DNA of 44,649 nucleotides from Pseudomonadota bacterium (GTDB lineage Bacteria > Pseudomonadota > Gammaproteobacteria > Xanthomonadales > Rhodanobacteraceae). A model generated the notes under the pieces. The model searched no databases. It worked only from the letters and a program-made list of their open reading frames with translations, and had not been told where the DNA came from. The stretch spans positions 1 through 44,649 of the forward strand of contig JAKAZT010000004.1 in assembly GCA_021815695.1 (NCBI GenBank), in the 5' to 3' direction. Shown piece by piece: positions 17,571 through 25,266 of this stretch (its first letter is position 1; every line of letters begins with the position of its first letter). The position numbers were made by a program, and so were the translations under genes.

Positions 17571-17762
17571 TCAGGCCTGCAGCCGCGTCAGCGCATCGCT
17601 GAGTCGCTGCTTGCGGGCCTCCAGCTCGGGAATGTGGCGCACCTGGTCATCCTGGTCGGCCTGCAGACGCAGTACGTCCAGCACCATCTCGACGCGGCCG
17701 AGTTCGATCATCAGATCATGACGCATGAACAGCGGGTTGAAGCTCTGGGCGGCGGTGGCCAT
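17571..17762 (-). CDS. small helical hypothetical protein
   Basis: A 63-residue protein. After MATAAQSFNPLF the rest is predicted helical and heptad-like (HDLMIELGRVEMVLDVLRLQ, then QVRHIPELEARKQRLSDALTRLQA), which suggests a short coiled coil. There are no cysteines, signal or membrane segment. ATG 17762 follows AGGGAA; an ATG at 17780 would add six residues. A well-formed leftward terminator 100 bp downstream and non-random composition support a real gene. I do not recognise the family. Confidence 0.6.
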   Translation of the reverse strand: MATAAQSFNPLFMRHDLMIELGRVEMVLDVLRLQADQDDQVRHIPELEARKQRLSDALTRLQA

Positions 17763-18195
17763 GGTGGGTTCCCTGTGCATGGTTGAGTGTGCCCTGGGTA
17801 ATGCATGCGCCATGCCAAAGTCCGAATTTGCGAAGAGCGTCACAGACGGCGCAGCGTCGGGTTGAACGCTGACGCGGACTGTCGCAAGGTGACCCGGCCC
17901 GACAAACGCTGCGCAGTCGCCGCTCTTCCGGCGCCCGGCACCCGGTCATACCGGATACCCCCTGTTCCTGTGACCCGCCGGGCGCCGGATCCATCCCCCG
18001 CCCATAAAGAACGGCCCGGGCAAGCCCGGGCCGGGTGCGTCCTCCTGCTGGCGTGCGACCGGCCCCTGAATTCCGATCTCGGCGCGCTCGCATGCGCCTT
18101 GCGCCAGCAGGAGTGCGAGGAGGGTTTTGCAGAATCCGTGCCACGCCGATTCTGCGGTGCAACAGCGATCCGGGCTTAAACTGGCCGCGGCTCGA
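17763..18195. other. gene-free, hairpin-dense stretch upstream of mnmG
   Basis: No coding region is supported here. Four strong inverted repeats follow each other: 17927-17939 with 17977-17989 (13 bp perfect), 18012-18020 with 18025-18033 (9 bp, CAAG loop), 18042-18053 with 18102-18113 (12 bp perfect) and 18129-18136 with 18148-18155 (8 bp). In addition 17892-17900 can pair with 18028-18036 and enclose the first. The CAAG hairpin read leftward is followed by TTCTTTAT. This could be a structured RNA, a repeat cassette or a terminator cluster; no known RNA family was recognised. No DnaA boxes (TTATCCACA) are seen despite mnmG often lying near oriC. Confidence 0.5.
18177..18182 (+). promoter_or_regulatory. 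candidate -10 box of the mnmG promoter
   Basis: TAAACT in GGGCTTAAACTGG, the only AT-rich spot in the neighbourhood. It lies 62 bp upstream of the duplicated (decoy) start codon at 18244 and 267 bp upstream of the real mnmG ATG. It would produce a transcript that includes the truncated leader ORF. Confidence 0.3.
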
Positions 18196-18290
18196 GGTCA
18201 CCGCCGTGGCCACCGCTGCCGATGCACAACAGACCCGGGCACCATGCACACTCATCCTGAAACCTTTGACGTCATCGTGGTCGGCGGCGG
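18196..18290 (+). repeat. duplicated mnmG 5' end, upstream copy
   Basis: A 95-bp segment matching 18401-18495 at 92 positions. It spans 48 bp of the mnmG upstream region, its start codon and the first codons, ending in the FAD-motif glycines. The copies lie 205 bp apart with an unrelated palindromic segment between. Confidence 0.9.
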
Positions 18291-18465
18291 GCGCGGCGCG
18301 CGGCTCCTGGCGGCCTGCCCGCGGCAGGCCGCGCGCGGCGCGCGCCCGAGACAGGATGTCGAGGGCCGGGTGACCTGGCGAGGCCACGAGGGCCGAGCCT
18401 GGTCACCGCCGTGGCCGCCGCTGCCGATGCGCAACAGACCCGGGCACCATGCACACCCATCCTGA
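18244..18465 (+). pseudogene. truncated mnmG copy / possible leader ORF
   Basis: The upstream copy keeps an ATG and encodes [16 protein letters not shown] exactly as in MnmG, then runs into unrelated Arg/Gly-rich sequence and stops at TGA 18463-18465 after 73 codons. The stop lies 16 bp beyond the true mnmG ATG (18449), in a different frame. If translated, ribosomes would terminate next to the genuine start, so it could couple to or interfere with mnmG initiation. It is more simply a duplication remnant. Only the dinucleotide-binding tip of the FAD domain is present, so it cannot be an active enzyme. Confidence 0.6.
18291..18400. repeat. palindromic GC-rich insert between the mnmG duplications
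   Basis: A 110-bp spacer containing a 10-bp perfect hairpin (18310-18319 with 18323-18332, CGC loop) flanked by near-complementary GCGCG tracts. A GACA-GGA-TGTC palindrome (about 18350-18360) and GGCC/GGGCC arms follow. The plan resembles REP-like palindromic intergenic elements of gammaproteobacteria. No second copy was seen in this window. Confidence 0.45.
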
Positions 18466-18495
18466 AACCTTTGACGTCATCGTGGTCGGCGGCGG
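18401..18495 (+). repeat. duplicated mnmG 5' end, genuine copy
   Basis: The downstream member of the 95-bp pair, containing the functional mnmG start (ATG 18449). It differs from 18196-18290 by two A/G changes upstream of the start and one T/C change at a silent third codon position. Confidence 0.9.
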
Positions 18496-20329
18496 CCACG
18501 CCGGCACCGAAGCCGCCCTCGCCGCGGCGCGCGCCGGCGCGCACACCCTGCTGCTGACGCACAGCATCGAGACGGTCGGGGCAATGAGCTGCAATCCGGC
18601 CATCGGCGGCATCGGCAAGGGCCACCTGGTGCGCGAGATCGACGCGCTGGGCGGAGTGATGGGCCTGGCCGCGGATCGCGCCGGTATCCAGTGGCGCACG
18701 CTCAACGCGTCCAAGGGGCCGGCGGTGCGCGCCACCCGTTGCCAGGCCGACCGCGCGCTGTATCGCGCGGCGATCCGGCGCGCGGTCGAAACCCAGCCGA
18801 ACCTGCGGCTGTTCCAGCAGGCGGTGGACGATCTGATCCTCGAAGGCAATCGCGTTGCCGGCGTGGTGACGCAGATGGGGCTCGCGATCCGCGCCCGCAC
18901 GGTCGTGCTGACCGCCGGCACCTTTCTCGCCGGGCGCGTGCACATCGGCTCCGCGCAGTATGCGGCGGGCCGCGCCGGCGATCCGCCGGCGACCACGCTG
19001 GCCCGACGCCTGCGCGAGCTGCCGCTGGGCGCCGATCGCCTGAAGACCGGCACGCCACCGCGCCTCGACGCGCGCACGGTCGATTTCGGCGTGATGCAAG
19101 AGCAGCCCGGCGACGATCCGCTGCCGTGGTTTTCGTATCTCGGCAGCGCCGCCGGACATCCGCGCCAGGTCAGTTGCTGGATCACCCGCACCTGCGAGCG
19201 CACGCATGACGTGATCCGTGCGGCACTGGATCGCGCGCCGCTGTACAACGGCCAGATCGAGGGTGTCGGCCCGCGCTACTGCCCCTCGATCGAGGACAAG
19301 GTGGTGCGCTTCGCCGACAGGTCCTCGCATCAGATCTTTCTCGAACCCGAGGGCCTCGACAGCGGCGAGCTGTATCCCAACGGCATCTCCACCTCGCTGC
19401 CCTACGACGTGCAGATCGACCTGGTGCGCTCGATCCCGGGTCTCGGGCAGGCGCACGTCACGCGCCCGGGCTACGCCATCGAGTACGACTACTTCGACCC
19501 GCGCGGGCTGCGGCCGTCGCTCGAGACCAAGGCCATTGCCGGTCTCTACTTCGCCGGCCAGATCAACGGCACCACCGGCTACGAGGAAGCCGCGGCGCAG
19601 GGCCTGATCGCCGGCCTCAACGCCGCGCGCGCCAGCAAGGGCCTCGCACCGTGGACGCCGCGCCGCGACGAGGCCTACATCGGCGTGCTGATCGACGACC
19701 TGGTCACCCACGGCACGCGCGAGCCCTACCGCATGTTCACCTCGCGTGCCGAGTACCGCCTGCATCTGCGCGAGGACAACGCCGATCTGCGTCTGAGCGC
19801 CATCGGCCACGGCCTGGGCATCGTGTCGCAGGCGCGCTACGACGCGCTCTGCCGCAAGCGCGAAGCGGTCGAACGCGAGACCGTGCGGCTGCAGTCGCTG
19901 TGGGCCGCGCCCGGCAACGCGCTGGGTCGCGCCCTGGCCGATACGCTGGCGCTGCAGCTCGGCCACGAAACCGCGGCCCTGGACCTGCTGCGCCGACCCG
20001 GACTCGACTACGCCGCGCTGATGCGCGTGCCGTCACTGGGACCGGGCGTGGACGATCCGCAGGTCGCCGCGCAGGTCGAAGTGCAGGCCAAGTATGCCGG
20101 CTACCTCGCGCGCCAGCATGACGAGATCGCGCGCCAGCGCCGGCAGGAAGACACGGCGATTCCCGCCGATTTCGACTTCGACGGCGTGCGCGGACTGTCC
20201 GCCGAGGTGCTGGCCAAGCTCAAGGCGGTGCGGCCGGCGAACGTCGGTCAGGCGGTCCGGATCAGCGGCGTGACACCGGCGGCGATCAGCCTGCTTCTGG
20301 TGCATCTGAAGCGTCGCCGCGCGGCCTGA
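18449..20329 (+). CDS. mnmG: tRNA uridine-5-carboxymethylaminomethyl modification enzyme MnmG (GidA)
   Basis: An FAD- and folate-dependent enzyme that, with MnmE, builds the cmnm5 group on the wobble uridine of several tRNAs. The FAD motif [12 protein letters not shown] sits near residues 12-23. [38 protein letters not shown]-type sequence, [16 protein letters not shown] and [15 protein letters not shown] are hallmark blocks. The C-terminal helical MnmE-binding domain ends in [20 protein letters not shown]. The length is 626 residues (E. coli 629), so the gene is intact. Its 5' end is duplicated 205 bp upstream, which puts a decoy start between the likely promoter and the real ATG. It is convergent with a cytochrome gene. 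Confidence 0.97.
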   Translation: MHTHPETFDVIVVGGGHAGTEAALAAARAGAHTLLLTHSIETVGAMSCNPAIGGIGKGHLVREIDALGGVMGLAADRAGIQWRTLNASKGPAVRATRCQADRALYRAAIRRAVETQPNLRLFQQAVDDLILEGNRVAGVVTQMGLAIRARTVVLTAGTFLAGRVHIGSAQYAAGRAGDPPATTLARRLRELPLGADRLKTGTPPRLDARTVDFGVMQEQPGDDPLPWFSYLGSAAGHPRQVSCWITRTCERTHDVIRAALDRAPLYNGQIEGVGPRYCPSIEDKVVRFADRSSHQIFLEPEGLDSGELYPNGISTSLPYDVQIDLVRSIPGLGQAHVTRPGYAIEYDYFDPRGLRPSLETKAIAGLYFAGQINGTTGYEEAAAQGLIAGLNAARASKGLAPWTPRRDEAYIGVLIDDLVTHGTREPYRMFTSRAEYRLHLREDNADLRLSAIGHGLGIVSQARYDALCRKREAVERETVRLQSLWAAPGNALGRALADTLALQLGHETAALDLLRRPGLDYAALMRVPSLGPGVDDPQVAAQVEVQAKYAGYLARQHDEIARQRRQEDTAIPADFDFDGVRGLSAEVLAKLKAVRPANVGQAVRISGVTPAAISLLLVHLKRRRAA

Positions 20330-20357
20330 GCGCGCGACGACGGATCAGGAATCGACT

Positions 20358-20822
20358 TCACTTCTTCTGGCTGCCGCCTTCACTGGCGCCGCTGCCACTG
20401 CCGCTGCCGCCCCCGCTGCGCACCTGGGCCACGGCGTCGGGCTGGATCTCGCCGCCCGGATTGCCCCAGCTGTTGAGCACGTAGGTGAGGATGTCGGCCA
20501 CGTCCTGATTGGACAGGCTGGCGCCCACGTCCGGCATCGTGCCGTCGTAGGTCACGCCGTTGACGGTGATCTGGCCGCTGTGGCCGTGCAGCACGAAGTG
20601 CACCGCGCGCTGCGGATCGGCGGCCAGGAAGTCCGACTTCGCGAGGTTGGGGAACACGCCGGGCATGCCCTCGCCGTGTGCCTGGTGGCAGGCCGAGCAG
20701 TTGTTCTCGAACAGGCTGTGTCCCTTGGCCAGCGTGGCCGCGTCGGGCGCAGCGGCAGCCATCGCGGTGGTCGCGGTCAGGCCCAGCAGGGCGGCAAACA
20801 GCAGATTCAGACGCACGTTCAT
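20358..20822 (-). CDS. periplasmic mono-haem cytochrome c
   Basis: A 154-residue class I cytochrome c. Residues 1-22 are a Sec signal peptide ending in AMA. CSACH at 42-46 is the haem site, and Met96 in YDGTMPDVG is the probable distal ligand. The block SLFENNCSACHQAHGEGMPG and VLHGHSGQITVNG...LTYVLNSWGNPGG resembles small cytochromes that accompany or are fused to copper nitrite reductases, and related alcohol or sulfur dehydrogenases. The tail is a Gly/Ser linker ending SQKK. GGAG precedes the ATG. A perfect FNR-type box lies about 110 bp upstream, so anaerobic or NO-responsive control is likely. It is a tandem paralogue of the gene at 20981-21409. Confidence 0.9.
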   Translation of the reverse strand: MNVRLNLLFAALLGLTATTAMAAAAPDAATLAKGHSLFENNCSACHQAHGEGMPGVFPNLAKSDFLAADPQRAVHFVLHGHSGQITVNGVTYDGTMPDVGASLSNQDVADILTYVLNSWGNPGGEIQPDAVAQVRSGGGSGSGSGASEGGSQKK

Positions 20823-20924
20823 GACGAACTCCGGGTCAGGCGATAGGCGCGATGCGCATCTTCGGGGGTGGCGCCGCGCGGTGGATGGATGGCGCCACGA
20901 TGCGGCTCCCGCACCGCGGCGGGC

Positions 20925-20938
20925 TTGATCCAGATCAA
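20925..20938. promoter_or_regulatory. FNR/Anr/Dnr-type binding site
   Basis: TTGATCCAGATCAA is a perfect match to the TTGAT-N4-ATCAA consensus of Crp/Fnr regulators. It lies in the 158-bp gap between the two cytochrome genes, centred about 110 bp upstream of the downstream gene's ATG (20822). A class II promoter would put transcription start about 68 bp before that ATG. Confidence 0.7.
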
Positions 20939-20980
20939 CCGCGCATCGCGAACCGGCCTGACTGCGACAGTGCGCCGCAA

Positions 20981-21409
20981 TCAGCGGCCGCCGCCGCGGC
21001 GCACGCCGGCGACTTCGGCGCCGGTGACCGTCGGGCCGTGGTTGCCCCAGCTGTTGAGCACATAGGTCAGGATGTCGGCGATGTCCTGGTCGGTCAGGCC
21101 GGTGCCGATCGGCGGCATCGAACCGTCATACGGTTTGCCGTTGACGATCACGCGACCGGTATGCCCGTTGACGACGAAGTCGATCGCGCAGGGCGGACAG
21201 GTCTGCAGAAAATCGGATTTCGCCAGATTGGGAAACGCCCCGGGCAACCCGGCGCCATCGCGCTGATGGCAGGCCGAGCAGTTGTCGTTGAACAGGCCGT
21301 GGCCGTTGCGCATGCGCAGGGCATCGGCTGTGTGCAGCGGGGCCGCGATCGATGCCGCGGCGACCGCCATCAGCATGGCAACCAGAACGACTTGCAGACC
21401 ACGACCCAT
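20981..21409 (-). CDS. periplasmic cytochrome c with an extra CPPC motif
   Basis: A 142-residue paralogue of the neighbouring cytochrome. It has a signal peptide (residues 1-23, ending AASIAA), a haem site CSACH at 44-48 and a probable Met ligand at Met98 (GSMPPIG). The shared block LPGAFPNLAKSDFL and the ending ILTYVLNSWGN show recent common ancestry. It differs by a second CxxC, CPPC at 71-74, which lacks the His needed for haem attachment; the paralogue has ADPQRA at this place. That pair could form a disulfide or be redox-active. The ATG at 21409 directly precedes the signal peptide. It reads leftward toward the second cytochrome, 158 bp away. Confidence 0.85.
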   Translation of the reverse strand: MGRGLQVVLVAMLMAVAAASIAAPLHTADALRMRNGHGLFNDNCSACHQRDGAGLPGAFPNLAKSDFLQTCPPCAIDFVVNGHTGRVIVNGKPYDGSMPPIGTGLTDQDIADILTYVLNSWGNHGPTVTGAEVAGVRRGGGR

Positions 21410-21530
21410 GACGACCTCGCTGCATGCGCGCCAGTCGGCGACGGCCGCGTCAGGCCAAGCCCGGGCAGCGATTGACGATGCGGCAGGTCGTCGCAAGACG
21501 CGCGTCGCAACGCGGCGCGGGACCGGCGGA

Positions 21531-22280
21531 TCAGGGCCAGTCGAAGGCGACGTGGGTGTTGTTGAAGGCGGGGTCGCCGGGGTGTCCGCCGGGCATCGCG
21601 GACAAGGAGACATCACCGGCCTGCACCGTCTGGCCGGCGTGCAGGCATCCGCCCAGCGCCTGCCACTGCGCCAGCCGCTGCAGCAGTTCGCCGGCGCCGT
21701 CGCGCGCGACGGCGGGAACCCGGCGCACATCGAGATCGGGCCGCGCGAACTTGCGCAAGCCGCGGGTGTGCACATGCAGCCGCCCGGGCGTCTGTTCGTC
21801 GGCATCGCACAGCATCAGCACGTGGTCGCGCACGTCGAATTCCGGCCTGGCAAAGAACCGCGCGTGCCACGCCTGCGCGTCGAAAGCCATGAGCAGCTGC
21901 GGATCGACCACCGCCACGCCACCGGCGGCCATCAACGCGCTGACCAGGCCGATGCCATCGCGCAGCGCATCGAGATCGGGCGCATCGGCCGGCTCGGCGC
22001 GGATCACGAAGCCTTCCGGCGCCGCGGCGGCGCGCGCCACCAGCGCGGCATCGTCCTCGCGCAGCAGATCGCCCAGGGCGCCGGCGAGCGGATAACCGGG
22101 CCAGCGTTCCAGTTCGCGCCGCCCGTAGCGGCCGATCTCGCCTGCCACCGGCAAGCCGCGCGTGCGCCAGGCGGCGCCGTCGATCGGCAACTGGCGCGGA
22201 AACGCGCCGAACACGAACCACAGCAGCAGCGAGCGGTCGTCGCCCGCCTGCCAGTGCGGACGCGGCCAGGCCACGCTCAT
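21531..22280 (-). CDS. hypothetical protein coupled to tdk
   Basis: A 249-residue protein I do not recognise. It is rich in Trp, Arg and Ala and has no signal peptide, membrane helix or clear catalytic motif. Visible features are [25 protein letters not shown] near the start, a central stretch predicted alpha/beta ([27 protein letters not shown]) and [33 protein letters not shown], a segment with several His and Asp. Its ATG overlaps the tdk stop as ATGA, so it is translated from the tdk mRNA. Codon use and coupling argue for a real gene; the function is unknown. Confidence 0.7.
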   Translation of the reverse strand: MSVAWPRPHWQAGDDRSLLLWFVFGAFPRQLPIDGAAWRTRGLPVAGEIGRYGRRELERWPGYPLAGALGDLLREDDAALVARAAAAPEGFVIRAEPADAPDLDALRDGIGLVSALMAAGGVAVVDPQLLMAFDAQAWHARFFARPEFDVRDHVLMLCDADEQTPGRLHVHTRGLRKFARPDLDVRRVPAVARDGAGELLQRLAQWQALGGCLHAGQTVQAGDVSLSAMPGGHPGDPAFNNTHVAFDWP

Positions 22281-22912
22281 GGGCCCGACTCGCCCAGCGC
22301 CAGCTGCGGCTGGTCGAGTTCGATGCGGCCCTCGCCGGCCATGATCTTCTTGAACTCGGCGCGGCTGACCGAGACGTAACGCTCGTTGCCGCCGATCTCG
22401 ACCTGCGGACCGGCGGTCACCGCGCGGCCATGGTCGTCGACGCGGACCACCATTGTCGCCTTCTTGCCGCTGTGGCAGATGGTCTTGATCTCGGTCAGCT
22501 CGTCGGCCCAGGCCAGCAGGTACTGGCTGCCCTCGAACAGCTCGCCGCGAAAGTCGGTGCGCAGTCCGTAGGCCAGCGCCGGAATGTGCAGGCGATCGAC
22601 CACCTCGGTCAGCTGCCAGACCTGCGCCTTGCCGAGAAACTGCGCCTCGTCGACCAGCACGCAGTGCAGTGCGCCGTGCGCGGCAATGTCGGCGCGCACG
22701 GCGGCGAGCAGATCGTCGTCCCGTTTGAAACGCTGCGCATCGGCCTTCAGACCGATGCGCGAAGCCACCACGCCGGCGCCGTGGCGGACATCCAGCGCCG
22801 GCGTCAGGATCAGCGTGCGCATGCCGCGCTCGCGGTAGTTGTGCGCGCTCTGCAGCAGGCTGGTGGTCTTGCCCGCATTCATCGCGGAGTAATAGAAGTA
22901 GAGCTTGGCCAT
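22277..22912 (-). CDS. tdk: thymidine kinase
   Basis: A 211-residue type II thymidine kinase that phosphorylates thymidine to dTMP in the salvage pathway. The P-loop is [11 protein letters not shown] near 11-21. [10 protein letters not shown] carries the DEAQF base-binding motif, and [15 protein letters not shown] and [14 protein letters not shown] are family blocks. The structural zinc site seems eroded: E. coli-type enzymes have Cys-x-Cys in TICHCG and Cys/His in VCRKHY, whereas here these read TICHSG and VSRAEF, leaving one of four ligands. This may be a lineage trait. The start at 22912 matches family N-termini ([16 protein letters not shown]), but no Shine-Dalgarno is visible; a pyrimidine-rich heptad repeat tract lies just upstream. 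Confidence 0.95.
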   Translation of the reverse strand: MAKLYFYYSAMNAGKTTSLLQSAHNYRERGMRTLILTPALDVRHGAGVVASRIGLKADAQRFKRDDDLLAAVRADIAAHGALHCVLVDEAQFLGKAQVWQLTEVVDRLHIPALAYGLRTDFRGELFEGSQYLLAWADELTEIKTICHSGKKATMVVRVDDHGRAVTAGPQVEIGGNERYVSVSRAEFKKIMAGEGRIELDQPQLALGESGP

Positions 22913-22921
22913 TTGAGAGCC

Positions 22922-22984
22922 GGAAGTGGAAAGTGGAAAGTGGAAAGTGGGAAGTGGGAAGCAGGGAGCAGGGAGCAGGGAGCA
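22922..22984. repeat. heptanucleotide tandem repeat tract
   Basis: Nine consecutive 7-bp units on the plus strand: five of the type RRAAGTG (GGAAGTG or GAAAGTG), one GGAAGCA, then three GGGAGCA. Two blended sub-arrays suggest slippage growth. The tract begins 10 bp upstream of the tdk start and lies between tdk and the rep promoter. Confidence 0.85.
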
Positions 22985-22998
22985 GGGAAAGTAGGCTG

Positions 22999-23023
22999 TC
23001 ATCCTGAGCGCAGCGAAGGATCT
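22999..23023 (+). repeat. dispersed repeat TCATCC...GGATCT
   Basis: This begins TCATCCTGAGCGCAGCGAAG and ends GATCT. It is the same family as the copies at 171-209, 252-278 and 326-364, here directly after the heptad tract. Confidence 0.6.
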
Positions 23024-23072
23024 TTCACGCCGACGGCGCGCAGTCCGCGAGTTTCGCACCACGCGGCCATCC

Positions 23073-23078
23073 TACAAT
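23073..23078 (+). promoter_or_regulatory. -10 box of the rep promoter
   Basis: TACAAT lies 52 bp upstream of the rep ATG. It is the same hexamer as the pepN -10. The upstream spacer gives only weak -35 candidates (TTTCGC region). Confidence 0.45.
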
Positions 23079-23130
23079 CACCACACGCGCCAGCGCCGCA
23101 TACTTCCCACTCCCCTCTTCCTGCTCTCCC

Positions 23131-25110
23131 ATGCTCAATCCGCAACAACGCGCCGCGGTGGACTACTGCGACGGCCCGCTGCTGGTACTGGCCGGCGCCG
23201 GCTCCGGCAAGACGCGCGTGATCAGCGAGAAGATCGCGCAACTGATCGCGCGCCGAGGCCTCGCGCCAGGCAAGATCGCCGCGATCACCTTCACCAACAA
23301 GGCCGCGCGCGAGATGCGCGAGCGCGTGACACCGCTGCTGCGCGGCCATGACGCCGAGGCGCTGACGGTGTGCACCTTTCATGCGCTGGGGCTGAAGCTG
23401 CTGCAGATCGAGCACGCGCGCGCCGGGCTCAGGCGCGGCTTCTCGGTGCTCGACGCCGACGACAGCGCCAGGCTGTTCAAGGAACTGGCGCCGGCCGGCA
23501 TCAAGCCCGATCGCCTCAACGCGCTGCGCATGCTGATCGGTCGCGCCAAGAACGACGCCCTGGCGCCGGAGGCCGCCCTGGCCGCGGCGCGCAGCCCCGG
23601 CGAACTGGAAGCCGCGCAATTGTATGCGCGCTATCAGCAGCGTCTCGGCGCCTTCAACGCGGTCGACTTCGACGATCTGATCCGGCTGCCGCTGACGCTG
23701 CTGGAAGCCGACGCCGAGGCTTGCGCCGGCTGGCGCGAGCGCCTGCGTTATCTGCTGGTGGACGAGTACCAGGACACCAATGCCGCACAGTACCGCCTGC
23801 TCAAGGCGCTGGCCGGCCCGCGCGGCGCGTTCACCTGCGTCGGCGACGACGACCAGTCGATCTACGGCTGGCGCGGCGCCGACCCCGGCCACATCGACCA
23901 GCTCGGTCGCGACTGGCCGGCGCTGCAGGTGATCAAGCTCGAGCAGAACTACCGCTGCGGCCGGCGCATCCTGCGCGCCGCCAACGCGGTGATCGCGCAC
24001 AACCCGCACGCGCACGCCAAGCGGCTGTGGAGCGAGCACGCCGAAGGCCCGCCGATCCGCGTGTTCGAGTGTCGCGACAGCGAGCACGAGGCCGAACGCG
24101 TGGCCGCCGCGATCGCCCATCTGGCCGGGCGTCACCAGGCGCGCTGGCACGAGTTCGCCGTGCTCTACCGCGGCAACCACCAGGCACGCGCGCTGGAAAA
24201 GGCGCTGCGCGTGACCGCCGTGCCCTACCACCTGACCGGAGCCCTGAGCTTTCTCGATCGCGGCGAGGTCAAGGACACGCTGGCCTATCTGCGCCTGATC
24301 GCCAATCCCGCCGACGACGCGGCGTTCCTGCGCGTGGTCAACGTGCCGCGGCGCGAGATCGGCGCCACCTCGCTGGAGCGCCTCGCCGCACTGGCGCAGA
24401 CGCGCGGCCTGGCGCTGCTGGCCGCCGCCCACAGCGATGCGCTCCTGCAGCAGCTGCCGGCACGCGCAGCGGCGGCGCTGGCCGGCTTTGCCGGACTGAT
24501 CACCGCGCTGGCCGACGCCGCCGCGCGCCTGCCCGCGGCCGAACTGGTCGATGAAGTGCTCGCGCGCACGCGCTACGTCGAGCACCTCGACGCCGAGACC
24601 CGCGATGTCGCGCTGCGACAGCGCCGACTCGACAACCTCGCCGAGCTGTCGGGCTGGTTCCGGGCGATGCAGAAAAGCGGCACGAGCGCCGGCGATCTCG
24701 CCGCACAACTGGCGCTGCTGGCGCACGCCGACCGCGACGATCCCGGCAATGCGGTGCGGCTGATGACCCTGCACGCGGCCAAGGGGCTGGAGTTCCGCTT
24801 CGTGTTCCTGGTCGGACTCGAGGACGGCACCCTGCCGCATGAGGGCGCGCTCGACGAGGGCCGGCTGGAGGAGGAGCGGCGCCTGTTCTATGTCGGCATC
24901 ACCCGCGCCAAGGCGCTGCTCACGCTCAGCTTCAGCCTGCGCGCACGCCGTTACGGCGAACTGCTGTCGCACCGCCCCAGCCGCTTTCTCGCCGAACTGC
25001 CGCAGGACGACCTGCACTGGGACGGCCGCGACCCCGCGGCCGATGCCGCCGCGCGCCACGAGGCCGCGGGCAGTCACCTCGCCGCCCTGCGCCAGCTGCT
25101 GGCGGATTAG
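23131..25110 (+). CDS. rep: ATP-dependent DNA helicase Rep (UvrD family)
   Basis: A 659-residue superfamily 1A 3'-5' helicase that clears proteins ahead of replication forks and restarts them. Motif I is AGAGSGKT (about 21-28). Ia is AITFTNKAAREM, II LVDEYQDTN, III DDDQSIYGWRGAD, IV KLEQNYRC, V LMTLHAAKGLEF and VI YVGITRAK. The length matches E. coli Rep (673) and is shorter than UvrD (720), and the start LNPQQRAAV is Rep-like. The C-terminal tail after FLAELP is short, and the E. coli Rep tail that binds DnaB is not obviously conserved. It has its own promoter after the repeat tract. Confidence 0.94.
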   Translation: MLNPQQRAAVDYCDGPLLVLAGAGSGKTRVISEKIAQLIARRGLAPGKIAAITFTNKAAREMRERVTPLLRGHDAEALTVCTFHALGLKLLQIEHARAGLRRGFSVLDADDSARLFKELAPAGIKPDRLNALRMLIGRAKNDALAPEAALAAARSPGELEAAQLYARYQQRLGAFNAVDFDDLIRLPLTLLEADAEACAGWRERLRYLLVDEYQDTNAAQYRLLKALAGPRGAFTCVGDDDQSIYGWRGADPGHIDQLGRDWPALQVIKLEQNYRCGRRILRAANAVIAHNPHAHAKRLWSEHAEGPPIRVFECRDSEHEAERVAAAIAHLAGRHQARWHEFAVLYRGNHQARALEKALRVTAVPYHLTGALSFLDRGEVKDTLAYLRLIANPADDAAFLRVVNVPRREIGATSLERLAALAQTRGLALLAAAHSDALLQQLPARAAAALAGFAGLITALADAAARLPAAELVDEVLARTRYVEHLDAETRDVALRQRRLDNLAELSGWFRAMQKSGTSAGDLAAQLALLAHADRDDPGNAVRLMTLHAAKGLEFRFVFLVGLEDGTLPHEGALDEGRLEEERRLFYVGITRAKALLTLSFSLRARRYGELLSHRPSRFLAELPQDDLHWDGRDPAADAAARHEAAGSHLAALRQLLAD

Positions 25111-25266
25111 CCGGGACCACCAGCGGGCTGCATTAGACTGTGCCGCCACGGCAGACCCGGCCTGCCGTGCCGCCGCCGCGCCAGCGTCCCGGCCGCGCCC
25201 GGATCGCACTTGCCTCGCCGGGGCGGCGCCCCCTACCCTGCCCGTTCATCGTCGCGGAATCCGCCC

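Noticed and set aside
17763-18448. Chromosomal replication origin next to mnmG
   Set aside because: No DnaA boxes, no AT-rich unwinding region and no dnaA, rpmH or mioC neighbours are present.
25147-25169. CACGGCAG/CTGCCGTG hairpin after rep as a terminator
   Set aside because: There is no T-tract, and it is close to many similar GC-rich dyads; support is too weak.
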